In this document: positions 11,839-12,250 of the stretch, piece by piece
Position numbering within the stretch: the first letter of the stretch is position 1
Layout: the number at the start of each line of letters is the position of its first letter
Source: DSNY01 sp016861185
Lineage (GTDB): Bacteria; Pseudomonadota; Gammaproteobacteria; Burkholderiales; Burkholderiaceae_F
Length of the DNA stretch: 12,250 nt
Direction of reading: 5' to 3'
Assembly (NCBI GenBank): GCA_030263275.1
Contig: SZOR01000116.1
Coordinates: 1 to 12,250, forward strand
Made by a program: the position numbers and the translations under genes
Notes under the pieces: model-generated
The model's database searches: none
Seen by the model: only the letters and a program-made list of their open reading frames with translations
What the model was told of the DNA's origin: nothing

Positions 11839-12250
11839 TGATCCTGCAAGCAACCTTCTTCGGCCCGCGCTGGGTCGCGCTCGAACTCACGGCCGACATG
11901 AACGGTTATGCGGTCTGGGATGCCGCGGGCAGTCCGGTCGATCAGGTCAACGTCATGCTGACGATCAACGCCGGCGTGACCGTGGGCTCGCTTTCGCCGG
12001 GCACACCGGCGATCGACGCGACGGGCTCCTGGGCGCCAGGCAGCCGGCTGACGATCGTGAACGCCGGCAACGTGTACGGTGCGGGTGGTTCCGGCGGCGC
12101 TGGCGGCGCTTCGACCAATGGCGCGGGCGCCCAAGGATCGAGCGGCGGCGACGCGATCCGGCTTGGCCTGCCGACATCGATCGACAACGGCAACGGCTAC
12201 ATCTTCGGCGGCGGTGGCGGTGGGGGCGGAGGCGGAGGCGCCAACGATGG
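11838..12250 (+). CDS. Glycine-rich, phage tail-adhesin-like protein, N-terminal part
   Basis: A frame open to the end of the window (137 codons and two bases visible). After MILQATFFGPRWVALELTADMNGYAVWDAAG comes VNVMLTINAGVTVGSLSPG, then SRLTIVNAGNVYGAGGSGGAGG, a linker, and SIDNGNGYIFG followed by eleven glycines, then AND. Alternating short hydrophobic strands (LTINAG, LTIVNAG, NGYIFG) and poly-glycine blocks recall glycine-rich tail-fibre adhesins and host-specificity proteins of phages; I infer a structural or adhesive role. There is no signal peptide, so it would not be exported by Sec. ATG at 11838 overlaps the TAA of the primase-helicase gene (TAATG), with GGGAG eight bases upstream. 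Glycine-rich sequence is compositionally biased, so the family call is cautious. Confidence 0.7.
   Translation, partial: MILQATFFGPRWVALELTADMNGYAVWDAAGSPVDQVNVMLTINAGVTVGSLSPGTPAIDATGSWAPGSRLTIVNAGNVYGAGGSGGAGGASTNGAGAQGSSGGDAIRLGLPTSIDNGNGYIFGGGGGGGGGGGAND

Noticed and set aside
1..12250. CRISPR array, transposase/IS element, rRNA or conjugation genes
   Set aside because: No regularly spaced repeat-spacer pattern, DDE or HUH motifs, rRNA sequence or relaxase/type IV secretion motifs were found on either strand.

Overview
The window is high-GC proteobacterial DNA with a sharp change of character near base 6300. Bases 1-6256 look like ordinary chromosome; bases 6257-12250 look like the left end of a mobile element integrated at a tRNA-Lys gene. 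The thiS/thiG/trmB order, the doublet CDGSH protein, the GabD-type dehydrogenase and the C-rich/G-rich palindromic intergenic repeat suggest a gamma- or betaproteobacterium (Xanthomonadales-like is my best guess). That placement is inference from gene content only.

Chromosomal part. On the minus strand, thiS, an OsmC-family gene, thiG and the start of trmB form a tightly overlapping operon (1824 down to 1), preceded by a tRNA-Gly(CCC) gene. A composite palindromic repeat lies between that tRNA and a second minus-strand operon made of gabD (GTG start at 4579), a two-domain CDGSH iron-sulfur protein (ATGA overlap) and a GNAT acetyltransferase. Divergent from gabD is a plus-strand prolyl-4-hydroxylase-like Fe(II)/2-oxoglutarate oxygenase. 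It converges on a minus-strand outer-membrane beta-barrel-like protein with a signal peptide.

Mobile part. At 6257-6303 only the 3' portion of a tRNA-Lys(TTT) gene survives (anticodon loop to CCA, minus strand). Its 5' half is replaced by unrelated sequence, so this is an attachment-site junction. A tyrosine integrase follows, reading inward. Then come two unrecognised genes (94 and 286 aa) separated by hairpin-bearing gaps. Last is a compact plus-strand operon in which each gene overlaps the next by 1-4 bases: an AlpA-like regulator, a 60-aa unknown, a 96-aa CHC2 zinc-finger protein, a 595-aa TOPRIM plus RecA-like ATPase (primase-helicase), and the beginning of a glycine-rich protein resembling phage tail adhesins. 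This last gene runs off the window.

How it fits together. Integrase, AlpA and an autonomous primase/helicase set match the replication and integration kit of P4-like satellites or phage-inducible islands. No capsid, terminase or conjugation gene is visible, but only part of the element is present. The points most worth following are the glycine-rich adhesin-like gene translationally coupled to the replication gene, and a 70-base iteron-like inverted repeat inside the 3' end of the primase-helicase gene that could be a replication origin.
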